IMG/VR virus record: IMGVR_UViG_3300028883_000017
Coordinates: 1 to 42,890 of that record
Reading direction: 5' to 3' (one strand)
DNA: 42,890 nt
Source of the DNA: a virus
Shown here: positions 23,026 to 30,363 of the stretch, piece by piece
Layout of the letters: each line of letters opens with the position of its first letter
Position numbering within the stretch: the stretch's first letter is position 1
The notes under the pieces: generated by a model
The model's database searches: none
Told to the model about the DNA's origin: nothing
What the model saw: the letters and a program-made list of their open reading frames with translations, nothing else
Translations under genes and position numbers: made by a program

Positions 23026-23245
23026 CGCCCGACGCGCCGTCCGCTGGTGGTTCAAGCACTACCTCGGCGGCGACTCGTGCTGGCAGGGCAAGACTTCCAA
23101 CACCGCCATGTGGTTCGACGAGGAGCCGCCACCCCTTAGCACACTGGAGCCGAACGAACACGGAGTGCTGACGATGTCGCGGTTCCGCGTGGATGAGAAG
23201 TCCAACATCCAGAGAAGGAGGCGGCGATGCTCCTTGACGTGGTGA
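23006..23245 (+). CDS. Small basic protein, unknown
   Basis: 79 residues from ATG 23,006 with CAGGAGG seven bases upstream; overlaps both neighbours (20 and 19 bases). Basic N-terminus (SARRAVRWWFKHYLGGDSCW), an acidic proline-rich middle and a very basic end (RRRRRCS). The good ribosome binding site supports translation. Function unknown. Confidence 0.55.
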   Translation: MITSVRSARRAVRWWFKHYLGGDSCWQGKTSNTAMWFDEEPPPLSTLEPNEHGVLTMSRFRVDEKSNIQRRRRRCSLTW

Positions 23246-23697
23246 AACACCATGCCCACAAACTGGCCGTCGGCCGCGCCAGGAGCGACCCGATGCTCCG
23301 GCTCTACTGGCTGCGCGGGGTGAGCGCCCAGTTCTCCGGCCACTCGGTCCACAACATGCCGACGCGGATGAAGTTCTGTCGCGAGAACCCCTGGCGCCTG
23401 CCACGCCGCCGGCTGACGTCGAGCCAGCGGGCGGCCTTGCTGAATCTCGCACAGGACCGGATCGATCACCTGTGGCCGGGACAGCTGGCCGACTCGCTCG
23501 CCAGCAAGCAACTCGTCGACGACGAAGGGCGCCTGACGCCCACCGGCCGGGCCCTGGGCGCGGCGCTCGCGGGCCCCGCGCCCATGCTGAGTCTCAGGGC
23601 CCAGCATCGCGCCCGCCGACAACGCGATCAGAAGGCCTACTGGCTGCTCGGCTACCGCTGGGCGACACGCCACGGAAGCGAAAGGAAGACACGATGA
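23227..23697 (+). CDS. Early basic protein, unknown
   Basis: 156 residues from ATG 23,227 behind GAAGGAGGCGGCG. Basic and arginine-rich with several histidines (VVKHHAHKLAVGRARSDPML; LRAQHRARRQRDQKAYW). The segment WPGQLADSLASKQLVDDEGR followed by LTPTGRALGAAL resembles a small winged helix, as in transcription or replication factors. It ends overlapping the endolysin start (ATGA). Confidence 0.6.
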   Translation: MLLDVVKHHAHKLAVGRARSDPMLRLYWLRGVSAQFSGHSVHNMPTRMKFCRENPWRLPRRRLTSSQRAALLNLAQDRIDHLWPGQLADSLASKQLVDDEGRLTPTGRALGAALAGPAPMLSLRAQHRARRQRDQKAYWLLGYRWATRHGSERKTR

Positions 23698-24452
23698 CGA
23701 AGAAAGACAAGACACACAAGAACGTGATCCTGTTCATCCGCTCCATGATCGACAAGTACGAGGGCGTCTACAGCTGCGACGATCGCGATCCCGGTCGCGC
23801 CACGCTGTTCGGCATCAGCCAGCGCTACCACCCCGACCTGAAGCTCTGGCCGATCCTGGCCGACTTCCTCAACGCGGAATGCGCCTCGCCCCTCGAGGCC
23901 GAGGAGGTGAACGAGGCGCTCGCGCAGCACGAGCCGATCAGGAAAGCCCTGAAGGAGATGGCGGTCGACTACTACTACCGTCACTTCTGGCGGGACGGCG
24001 TGGCCGGCCACTTCTTCCTGCCCAAGGTCGGATACTACCTGCTGGACTGGGCCGTGAACGCCGGGCCGGACGACGCCATCCGCGGCCTCCAGCTCGCGAT
24101 CAACGACGTGATCAAGGTGTACGGTCTTGAAGAAGTGTCCCTCACCGCCGACGGCATCCTGGGGCCGAAGACAAGACGTGCGTATCTGCGCCACTTCAAC
24201 GCGCCGGGCAGCGACCCGCTCGACCAAGTCTCGCCGGCACACGACCAGCTGCTGATGCTGCTGCTGAAGACGCACCGCGCCATCTACTACCTGGGCCGCA
24301 TCCAGGAAAGGCCGGCTCTCGGCGTCTTCCTGCCCGGCTGGCTGCGACGGACCTTCGAGATGCCCGAGAGTTGCTACCCCGTGCAGTTCCGGTTCGAGAG
24401 GGAGATGGCGGCTGTCCTCGGGATCGATCCGCCGAACGATGAGGAGGCCTGA
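23694..24452 (+). CDS. Endolysin, GH108-type N-acetylmuramidase with PG-binding domain
   Basis: 252 residues from ATG 23,694. The N-terminal half fits Glyco_hydro_108: SMIDKYEGVYSCDDRDPG with probable catalytic Glu23 (usual motif EGGY), then ATLFGISQRYHPDL. From about residue 105 the sequence matches the C-terminal PG_binding_3 pattern: LPKVGYYLLDWAVNAGPDDA, RGLQLAIND and ADGILGPKTRRAYL. It cleaves peptidoglycan at the end of infection. There is no signal peptide, so a holin is needed; the holin candidate is in the opposite transcription block (30,686-31,069). An 80-residue insertion between the halves is larger than usual. Confidence 0.85.
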   Translation: MTKKDKTHKNVILFIRSMIDKYEGVYSCDDRDPGRATLFGISQRYHPDLKLWPILADFLNAECASPLEAEEVNEALAQHEPIRKALKEMAVDYYYRHFWRDGVAGHFFLPKVGYYLLDWAVNAGPDDAIRGLQLAINDVIKVYGLEEVSLTADGILGPKTRRAYLRHFNAPGSDPLDQVSPAHDQLLMLLLKTHRAIYYLGRIQERPALGVFLPGWLRRTFEMPESCYPVQFRFEREMAAVLGIDPPNDEEA

Positions 24453-24453
24453 G

Positions 24454-25428
24454 ATGATCACGCCCCCGCGCTTCGCTGCCATCACCCTGTGCGTGGCGGC
24501 CCTGCTGGGCCTCGCGCTGGCCGGCCAGCACTGCGCCACGCCGCCCGTGCGGCCCCAGGCCGACACGTTCATCGTCCTGCACCAGCGCGTGCCCCTGGCC
24601 GACGCCGCGCCGCTATGGCAGTACGACTACCTCGTCGTCGGCCACCGCAGCGAGCTGGACAGCTTGCCCGCCGATCTCCACGATCGCGTGCTGCTGCAGT
24701 TCAATCCGTGGGCGCATTGCCGCTACCACGACCCCGAAAACTGGCAGCCGGGGCCCGGCGATGTCGACCCGTTGCTCGGCGACCAGGTCATCGGCGGCCG
24801 GCACCTGTACCGGATCGACGCCCGCCATCGCCAGCAGTTCGCCCGCTGGGTCAGCGACGCGCTTCAGCAGTACGATGTGCGCGGCGTGTTCCTCGACGAC
24901 TTCGCCGCCGACCGCTTCTGGTGGGTGGCGCCCGGCGACAGCGCGGCGCAGGCCGCCGCCGAGGCCTGCTGGCCCGGCTATCCCGATGACAACAGTTCCC
25001 TGCTGGAGTTCATGTCGCGCCTTGAAGTCGAGGCCAACGATCTGGTGGACGAGTACGTCGGCGGCGAGGGGCTGGTCGTCCTCAACGGCCCCCTGCGGAC
25101 GGACGATCGCTCCGTCGCCTGCCGGGAGCAGGCCGGATGCTACCGCCAGGGGTCCGGCTGCAAGACGACCTGGGAGGCGCTGACCGACTCCACCAATGTC
25201 CGCTACGCGAGGCGCGGCGACTGGATCCTGATGAACTGCCTCAACTACGCCGGCCACGCGGACGGCCTCGCTCAGGATCTCGTGCGCTACGGCCTGGACC
25301 TCGCCAGCGATCAGGGCCTTGCCGCGTCGGTCACCTACTGGCAGAAGCCGATCGTCGGCGGCAGCATCTACCAGCTGCCACCCGAACCGTGGGCCGATCC
25401 CCGCGATTGGCCCTGGAAGGAGAAGTGA
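24454..25428 (+). CDS. Exported TIM-barrel glycoside hydrolase-like protein (GH114/GHL15 type)
   Basis: 324 residues from ATG 24,454, GAGGAGG six bases upstream, two bases after the endolysin stop. Residues 5-28 are a signal or anchor segment (FAAITLCVAALLGLALAG). The rest reads like a small alpha/beta barrel: YDYLVVGHRSELDSL, VLLQFNPWAH, QYDVRGVFLDDFAADRFWW with the G-x-F-L-D-D strand end typical of GH114 and related putative hydrolases, GLVVLNGPLRTD, WILMNCLNY and GLAASVTYWQ. GH114 enzymes cleave alpha-1,4-linked galactosamine polymers. Family membership rests on pattern and is moderate. Next to the endolysin it may open the exopolysaccharide for progeny release. Confidence 0.5.
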   Translation: MITPPRFAAITLCVAALLGLALAGQHCATPPVRPQADTFIVLHQRVPLADAAPLWQYDYLVVGHRSELDSLPADLHDRVLLQFNPWAHCRYHDPENWQPGPGDVDPLLGDQVIGGRHLYRIDARHRQQFARWVSDALQQYDVRGVFLDDFAADRFWWVAPGDSAAQAAAEACWPGYPDDNSSLLEFMSRLEVEANDLVDEYVGGEGLVVLNGPLRTDDRSVACREQAGCYRQGSGCKTTWEALTDSTNVRYARRGDWILMNCLNYAGHADGLAQDLVRYGLDLASDQGLAASVTYWQKPIVGGSIYQLPPEPWADPRDWPWKEK

Positions 25429-25429
25429 G

Positions 25430-25771
25430 ATGGGGAAGCGGGATGTGATGCATATGGTCCGCAAGCGGATCTACAATCTACAAGGTGCGCTGCCGCTGGC
25501 CAATGGCGGGGAGGAAGTCATCAGCGCTCTGGAAGCTCTGGCCGCCGCGATCGAGACGATCTTCAGCGGCTACTACCGCGACCGGCACATCCGCCACAAC
25601 GCGGCGGTGATACTGGCGGGGATGGCGGCGCAGGATGGCTTGGCAGTTGAGAGCGTAGAGCGCGGATTGTCAGTCAAAGCGGCATTGGCTCACGCCATCG
25701 ACATCGAGGACGCGGAGATCCCCCAGCGAAGCGAAGCGCACGCACACGCGGAAGGAGGTGATGCCACATGA
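25430..25771 (+). CDS. Small helical protein, unknown
   Basis: 113 residues from ATG 25,430, with GAAGGAGAAG upstream. Helical (EEVISALEALAAAIETIFSG; AAVILAGMAAQDGLAVESVE) with a histidine/acid-rich end. No membrane segment or motif. It lies between the hydrolase and a 38-residue membrane peptide. Confidence 0.6.
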   Translation: MGKRDVMHMVRKRIYNLQGALPLANGGEEVISALEALAAAIETIFSGYYRDRHIRHNAAVILAGMAAQDGLAVESVERGLSVKAALAHAIDIEDAEIPQRSEAHAHAEGGDAT

Positions 25772-25884
25772 AGAAGCGACTGGTGGACGCCCTCGTGATC
25801 GTCGGGGCCGTCTGCACCGTGGCCACGTTCAGCTACCCGATCTGGTTCGAGTTGCTCGACCTGTTCTGGTGGCTGAAGGACTGA
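25768..25884 (+). CDS. 38-residue single-pass membrane peptide
   Basis: ATG 25,768 overlaps the previous stop (ATGA) and GGAGGTG lies about eight bases upstream. The peptide is MKKRLVDALVIVGAVCTVAT followed by FSYPIWFELLDLFWWLKD: basic start, one hydrophobic segment and an aromatic end. Its place in the lysis neighbourhood suggests a holin regulator or accessory lysis peptide. Expression is supported by the ribosome binding site and coupling. Confidence 0.6.
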   Translation: MKKRLVDALVIVGAVCTVATFSYPIWFELLDLFWWLKD

Positions 25885-25896
25885 CGCTTCATGTGA

Positions 25897-25921
25897 GCGG
25901 GGCGCGGCCGTCGCGCCCCGC
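25897..25921. promoter_or_regulatory. 10-bp GC-rich hairpin
   Basis: GCGGGGCGCG (25,897-25,906) and CGCGCCCCGC (25,912-25,921) pair perfectly over a 5-base loop in the gap after the membrane peptide. No T tract follows; a partial terminator or RNA stabiliser is possible. Confidence 0.6.
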
Positions 25922-25938
25922 CATGGAAGGAGGGCAGC

Positions 25939-26289
25939 ATGAATGAGATGAAAACTCCGCTGATTGATCTGCTGCGCGGCATCCCGGCAAACGCTCGCCT
26001 TGAGTGGGAAGATAGTCCCACCAGTTGGCATCAGGCGCCCGTGGGCCGCTACTGCAAGGAAGCTGCCGCCGAACTCTCCCGCCTGCGGGCGGAGAATGAG
26101 CGGCTGAAAAGCCGCCTCGAGATGTGCGCCGACACGATTCAATCTTTAGCCGCGGTCGCGCGTGCAAAGGGAGTCATCTGCAATGAGCGCTATAAGCAAG
26201 CGCAGATAACCGCACGGGCTGCCAGGACAGTCTCGATTCTCGGAGAAATCCCCCTCACCCCGCCCGCTGCGGAGGGGGAGTCCAAATGA
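25939..26289 (+). CDS. Small coiled-coil protein, unknown
   Basis: 116 residues from ATG 25,939, GGAAGGAGGG upstream. The middle is a coiled coil (AAAELSRLRAENERLKSRLE); no membrane segment. Base composition is less GC-rich than the neighbours, with AT-rich codons around 26,140-26,220, suggesting separate acquisition. Its end contains a CCCCCTC/GAGGGGG hairpin (26,250-26,278) just before the next start. Confidence 0.6.
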   Translation: MNEMKTPLIDLLRGIPANARLEWEDSPTSWHQAPVGRYCKEAAAELSRLRAENERLKSRLEMCADTIQSLAAVARAKGVICNERYKQAQITARAARTVSILGEIPLTPPAAEGESK

Positions 26290-26666
26290 CCCGCCCCGCG
26301 CTGCTCGCCCTGCTCCTGCTCGCCTGTGCGCCGCGCCCGGCAATCGAGCCGGAGCCGCCGGCCGCCGCGCCGCTGGACGTTGACCGCATCTTCGTCCTGG
26401 GCGAGTGGCGGCGGGAGCAGATGATCCGCGAGGCTGTGCCGCTCGCTCGCGAGGAAGGCGGCACGCTGATCCTCTGGCTCAAGCCGGAAGCCTACTGCTG
26501 GCCTGACTGGCCGGGCGAGTGGCCCTCGCCGGATGGGCCGGGGAGAGTAGGCATCCTGGTGAGCGCAACGGACAGCTCGCACATCGCCGGGCCGTTCATG
26601 CTCATCGAGCGTGGGCGGCTCATGCCCTACTATCGGCCGCTGTACTGGCCCAGATCGGGCCAGTGA
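26286..26666 (+). CDS. Putative lipoprotein
   Basis: 126 residues from ATG 26,286, overlapping the previous stop. MTRPALLALLLLACAPRPAI is a lipoprotein signal with lipobox LLAC, so Cys14 should be lipidated. The mature part begins proline-rich, then has a compact alpha/beta segment (VDRIFVLGEWRREQM; GGTLILWLKPEAYCWPDW). A lipoprotein in this lysis-linked region could be an outer-membrane spanin or a superinfection-exclusion protein; the fold does not decide. Confidence 0.65.
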   Translation: MTRPALLALLLLACAPRPAIEPEPPAAAPLDVDRIFVLGEWRREQMIREAVPLAREEGGTLILWLKPEAYCWPDWPGEWPSPDGPGRVGILVSATDSSHIAGPFMLIERGRLMPYYRPLYWPRSGQ

Positions 26667-26715
26667 ACACCCGCTACGCGGCTGTTTGGTGGCCGCAGAC
26701 GATTCAGGAGGAGCC

Positions 26716-27057
26716 ATGAGTCTCACACGCGACCACCGGTTGGCGATCAGCGCGGAGTGGAAAGAGGCCGCTTTTCACAAAGCTCCTCACAAACTCCCAA
26801 AAGAGTTTTCCCATTTTAGAGAACGGGCCAAGCAGCAGCAATCGCTTGCCAGAGTCGCCCGCCATATCCCAGCCCTCCTCGACGCGCTGGAGGAGGCGGA
26901 GAAGATGGCGAGATACGGCGCTGTGTGGCTCAAGGAAATGTCATCGGCTGACGGAAGCGGACACGCCGACCTGGGTAGGCGCATTGACGAAATGTTAGCT
27001 GATATCCGCGAGCAGTTCCCGGCCGACGGGCGCGAACGGAACGAGGAGCCGGCGTGA
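26716..27057 (+). CDS. Small helical protein, unknown
   Basis: 113 residues from ATG 26,716 with AGGAGGAGCC upstream. Basic at the start, then helical (IPALLDALEEAEKMARYGAV) and an acidic C-terminus. It overlaps the methyltransferase start by four bases (GTGA). Codons near 26,770-26,830 are AT-rich compared with the rest. No family recognised. Confidence 0.6.
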   Translation: MSLTRDHRLAISAEWKEAAFHKAPHKLPKEFSHFRERAKQQQSLARVARHIPALLDALEEAEKMARYGAVWLKEMSSADGSGHADLGRRIDEMLADIREQFPADGRERNEEPA

Positions 27058-27845
27058 CCTTCGGCAGCCTCTTCGCCGGGATCGGAGGAATGGATCTCGG
27101 ACTGGAGCGGGCAGGGATGCGGTGCCGCTGGCAAGTCGAGAACGACGACTACTGCCAGCGAGTCCTCGCCCGCCACTGGCCGGACGTCCCCCGCTACGGA
27201 GACATCCACGACTGCGGCAGGCACAACCTCGAAGCCGTTGACCTCATCTGCGGGGGGTTCCCCTGCCAGGACATCAGCGTGGCCGGGAAAGGAGAGGGAC
27301 TCGATGGAGAACGATCCGGTCTATGGTGGGAGTTTGCTCGAATCATTGGCGAGCTACGACCCCGCTACGTCCTCGTGGAGAACGTCCCAGCTCTCACTCG
27401 CCGGGGACTTGACCGAGTTCTCGGGGCCCTGGCCCAGGGCGGGTACGATGCGTCGTGGGATCATATACCGGCGGCAGCCGTTGGCGCCCCTCACCGCCGC
27501 GACCGGATCTTCCTTGTGGCCGACGCCGAAGGGCAGCCCGATCGGGCCGGACTACGCGAGGGCGAACCGCGACGGCAGCGGGGGCGACGATCTGGCGACG
27601 GCGGTGGCAAGGTTCCCAACGCCCAATGCCCGCGACTGGAGAAGCGGGAAGGGCCGCCAGGACAACGGGCACTCGCCGCAATTGCCGGAAACGATTGGTG
27701 GGCAGTTGAACCCGACGTGGGTCGAGTGGCTCATGGGGTTCCCGCTCGGGTGGACCGACTGCGAGGACTAGGCAACGCCGTCGTCCCTCAGGTCGCAGAG
27801 TTCATCGGACGGCTGATCGTGGAAGCAGACAGGAGGATGCTGTGA
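27054..27845 (+). CDS. DNA (cytosine-5) methyltransferase
   Basis: 263 residues from GTG 27,054. Motif I FAGIGGMDLGLERAG (7-21), motif IV GGFPCQDIS with catalytic Cys71, motif VI ENV (109-111), motif VIII GAPHRRDRIF (144-153) and motif X RGLGNAVVPQVAEFIG near 235-250 are all present, so it should be active. The region between VIII and IX (about 158-215), where the target-recognition domain sits, is short, arginine/glycine-rich and low in hydrophobics. There is no restriction enzyme nearby, so it is an orphan methylase, likely protecting phage DNA from host restriction. A second open frame overlaps it from 27,238 to 27,771. Confidence 0.92.
   Translation: MTFGSLFAGIGGMDLGLERAGMRCRWQVENDDYCQRVLARHWPDVPRYGDIHDCGRHNLEAVDLICGGFPCQDISVAGKGEGLDGERSGLWWEFARIIGELRPRYVLVENVPALTRRGLDRVLGALAQGGYDASWDHIPAAAVGAPHRRDRIFLVADAEGQPDRAGLREGEPRRQRGRRSGDGGGKVPNAQCPRLEKREGPPGQRALAAIAGNDWWAVEPDVGRVAHGVPARVDRLRGLGNAVVPQVAEFIGRLIVEADRRML
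27304..27771 (+). CDS. Nested overlapping frame inside the methyltransferase gene
   Basis: 155 residues from ATG 27,304 in the +1 frame relative to the methyltransferase, nine bases after AAGGAGAG; the frame is open from 27,238 (177 codons). The product contains WRTSQLSLAGDLTEFSGPWP, GTMRRGIIYRRQPLAPLT, LWPTPKGSPIG, FPTPNARDWRSG and ends LNPTWVEWLMGFPLGWTDCE. I recognise this arrangement, especially NPxWVEWLMGFPxGWTD, as recurrent in phage and prophage proteins usually called hypothetical or methylase-associated. The methyltransferase frame looks least constrained exactly where this frame looks most protein-like. Function unknown. Confidence 0.55.
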   Translation: MENDPVYGGSLLESLASYDPATSSWRTSQLSLAGDLTEFSGPWPRAGTMRRGIIYRRQPLAPLTAATGSSLWPTPKGSPIGPDYARANRDGSGGDDLATAVARFPTPNARDWRSGKGRQDNGHSPQLPETIGGQLNPTWVEWLMGFPLGWTDCED

Positions 27846-28078
27846 CGTTGGAGATCGTACACTACCGCAAGCATGTGATCGTCCGGCGGCGCTTCGACCG
27901 CAACGACCGCGCCGTCCTGGCCATCGTGCCGGCGCCGACGAAGGCCGCGGGCAACCGGATCATGGCCACGGTCACCGAGGCCATCTCGGCAGCCCTGGAC
28001 CGACACGATCCGCCCAGGGCGACGGCGGCCACCGGCTTCTTGTTCGACGACAACGAGATGGCCAACTTGACGATCTGA
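27842..28078 (+). CDS. Small protein, unknown
   Basis: 78 residues from GTG 27,842, overlapping the methyltransferase stop. Basic N-terminus (VHYRKHVIVRRRFDRNDRAV), then a mixed segment with TVTEAISAALDRHDPP. No motif recognised. It closes the methylase cluster. Confidence 0.55.
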   Translation: MTLEIVHYRKHVIVRRRFDRNDRAVLAIVPAPTKAAGNRIMATVTEAISAALDRHDPPRATAATGFLFDDNEMANLTI

Positions 28079-28118
28079 GCCTCCCGCTTCTACACTTCAG
28101 GCAGCCGCGGAGGACGCC

Positions 28119-28274
28119 ATGATCGTCAAGCGCAACGGCAACTACTACCTCTACAGCCGCACCGTCGATCCCAAGCTGGGCCGGCGCCGCCGCCTCGGCG
28201 GCCCCTACCGCACACGCGCCGCCGCCGTGCGCCGCGAGCGCCAGGTGCAGTACTTCAAGCACAAGGGCCGCTGA
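28119..28274 (+). CDS. 51-residue basic protein resembling an Arm-type DNA-binding module
   Basis: ATG 28,119 with GCGGAGGA upstream; the TGA overlaps the small terminase ATG (TGATG). The sequence MIVKRNGNYYLYSRTVDPKL, then GRRRRLGGPYRTRAAAVRRE and an end QYFKHKGR, has the strand-turn-strand-helix pattern of N-terminal Arm domains of tyrosine recombinases. Similar stand-alone small proteins ending in YFKH occur in phages. Directly upstream of the terminase genes it may bind DNA for packaging or regulation; this is inference. Confidence 0.6.
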   Translation: MIVKRNGNYYLYSRTVDPKLGRRRRLGGPYRTRAAAVRRERQVQYFKHKGR

Positions 28275-28873
28275 TGGCCAGAGCAAAGCGCCGGGAGCGG
28301 AAGAAGGCCGTGCGGGCCGACACCGCCGAGGCCCGCCAGCGGGCGGCCTCCGTCTACCTCGAGACGATCAGCGAGAAGCGGCCGGCCGGCAACTACGCGG
28401 CGGCGGCTCGCGTACTGGGCATCACGGCGGCCACCCTGAAGCGCTGGAGCAAACTGGACTGGTTCAAGCTCCAGGTCAAAGAACTGCAGAAGCAGGTGCG
28501 CGAAGCCGAGGCCCAGGATGTCGCCGAAGGCGGCGACGACGACGCGATCAACAGGATCCGTCGCACCATCCGGCTCCTCGCGCTCCGCGCCCAGACGGGT
28601 GCGGAGAACATCGCGGTCGCCGACATACCCCAGGCCATCAACAACCTGGCCACCAGCCTGAACAAGCTGGCCGGCGATCCCGAAACCTACGTCGAGCGGC
28701 TGGCCATGCTGCCCCGCGAGGTGCTGCTGCGCGAACTCGAACTGGCCGACCTCGAACTGGAGGAAGCCAGCACCTTCGGCGACGCGCAGAAGGCTCGCCT
28801 GCGCCACACCGAGGCGCTGGAGGGGATCGATCTGGAGGCCCTCGAGGAAGAGGCGAATGAGTACCGGGATTAG
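28274..28873 (+). CDS. terS: Small terminase subunit
   Basis: 199 residues from ATG 28,274, overlapping the previous stop. The N-terminus is very basic (RAKRRERKKAVRADTAEARQ), followed by a helix-turn-helix (NYAAAARVLGITAATLKRWS) that would recognise the packaging site. A long helical oligomerisation region (RRTIRLLALRAQTGAENIAV; LPREVLLRELELADLELEEA) and an acidic end follow. It precedes the large terminase with a 17-base overlap, which supports the call. Confidence 0.75.
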   Translation: MARAKRRERKKAVRADTAEARQRAASVYLETISEKRPAGNYAAAARVLGITAATLKRWSKLDWFKLQVKELQKQVREAEAQDVAEGGDDDAINRIRRTIRLLALRAQTGAENIAVADIPQAINNLATSLNKLAGDPETYVERLAMLPREVLLRELELADLELEEASTFGDAQKARLRHTEALEGIDLEALEEEANEYRD

Positions 28874-30359
28874 CAGACCGATCGGCGACCTACGCCTGCG
28901 GCCGGTGAAGGGCTACCCCCAGTGGACGCTGCCCCGCGAGCCGCTTCTCCGCGCCGTCGTCCTGCGCTACGCGATCGCGCACGCGACGCGCCGCCGGCAA
29001 CTCGAGTTGTACAAGCCCCATCCGAAGCAGCTGGAGGCCCACGCCCTGGGCCGCATTATGCGGGCGGTCGGCGTCTTCGGCGGCAACCGCACCGGGAAGT
29101 CCGTGCTGGCCGGCAGCGAGGTGTCCTACCATCTGACCGGCCGCTATCCCTACTGGTGGCCGGGGCGCCGCTACACCAGCCCCGTCACCTGGTGGGTGGC
29201 CAGCGAGTCGGCCCAGGTGACCCGCGACGGCGCCCAGCGGCTCCTGCTTGGGCCCTGGGACGAGATGGGCACGGGCCTGGTGCCCGCCGACTGCATCGGC
29301 GAAAAGATCGTCCACTCGGGCAGCGTGAAGCACTACCTGGACACGGTGAAGGTGAAGCATGTGTCGGGGAAGTTCTCAACCCTGAGCTTCCGCAGCTACG
29401 ACCAGGGCCGCAAGAAGTTCCAGTCGGCGAGCATCGACGGCGCGTGGCTGGACGAGGAGCCGCCGAAGGAGATCTTCAACGAGTGTCTGATGCGCGTCTA
29501 CGACCGCGGCGGCTACCTCCTGCTGGCCTTCACCCCGCTGTCCGGCATGACCGAGGTCTGCCTGATGTTCCTCGGCCGGCAGAAGCCGAAGAGCTTCGGC
29601 TCTGTCACGATGAGTTGGGCCGACAACATCCACCTGCCGGACTCCATGCGCCTGGAGATGATCGATGCGATGCTGCCCTACGAGCGGGAGGCCCGCGAGA
29701 AGGGGATCCCGGTCATGGGCAAGGGCCGCGTCTACACGACGCCCGAGAGCGTGCTGCGCGTCCAGCCCTTCAACATCCCCAGCCACTGGCCCCGCGGCCG
29801 CACGCTCGACTTCGGCTGGGACCACCCGACGGCCGCCCTGCTCGGAGCGAAGGATCCGAACACGAGCGTCGTCTACATCTACTGGACCTACAAGCTGACC
29901 GAGCAGCTGCCCGACGTCCACGCCCGCGCCATCCTGGCGGCCGACGACTTCGGCGACCGGATCCCCACCTGGGCCGACCCCTCGGGCTTGGCCACGAACG
30001 TCGAAGACGGCCGGAAGCTCTTCCAGATCTACGCCGACGAGGGCCTGCACTGCATGCCGGCGAACAACGAGGTCTACGCGGGCCTCGTCCGCACCCACCA
30101 GATGATGGCCCGCGGCCAGCTGAAGGTCTTCGCGACGTGCGAGGACTGGTTCGACGAGTACCGCCTCTACCACCGCGACGAGAAGGGGCCGGTGAAGATC
30201 AATGACGACCTGATGGACGACACCCGGTATCTGACCGCGCACCTCGGCGAGTTCACGGTGCCGCTTGACCTGGGCGGCGGCAGCCCGCACAGTCCCTTCA
30301 GCGGCGGGAAGAAGAAGCCGACGGGGCGCGTGGACGACGGCATGGGCGGCTGGGGGTGA
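28857..30359 (+). CDS. terL: Large terminase subunit (packaging ATPase-nuclease)
   Basis: 500 residues from ATG 28,857. Walker A is GGNRTGKS (75-82), Walker B WLDEE (197-201), followed by the coupling segment LLLAFTPLSG. The nuclease domain begins with TLDFGWDHPTA, whose aspartate is the first metal ligand; DLMDDTRY carries the C-terminal acidic pair. It forms the pentameric motor on the portal and cuts concatemers. Unusually, it is in the early rightward block, opposite to portal and capsid. Headful packaging is suggested by the circular assembly, but not shown. Confidence 0.93.
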   Translation: MSTGISRPIGDLRLRPVKGYPQWTLPREPLLRAVVLRYAIAHATRRRQLELYKPHPKQLEAHALGRIMRAVGVFGGNRTGKSVLAGSEVSYHLTGRYPYWWPGRRYTSPVTWWVASESAQVTRDGAQRLLLGPWDEMGTGLVPADCIGEKIVHSGSVKHYLDTVKVKHVSGKFSTLSFRSYDQGRKKFQSASIDGAWLDEEPPKEIFNECLMRVYDRGGYLLLAFTPLSGMTEVCLMFLGRQKPKSFGSVTMSWADNIHLPDSMRLEMIDAMLPYEREAREKGIPVMGKGRVYTTPESVLRVQPFNIPSHWPRGRTLDFGWDHPTAALLGAKDPNTSVVYIYWTYKLTEQLPDVHARAILAADDFGDRIPTWADPSGLATNVEDGRKLFQIYADEGLHCMPANNEVYAGLVRTHQMMARGQLKVFATCEDWFDEYRLYHRDEKGPVKINDDLMDDTRYLTAHLGEFTVPLDLGGGSPHSPFSGGKKKPTGRVDDGMGGWG

Positions 30360-30363
30360 TCTG

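Noticed and set aside
23190-23204. 15-base match (CGTGGATGAGAAGTC) between 23,190 and about 42,738
   Set aside because: One 15-mer match within 43 kb is expected about once by chance, and the contexts are unrelated.
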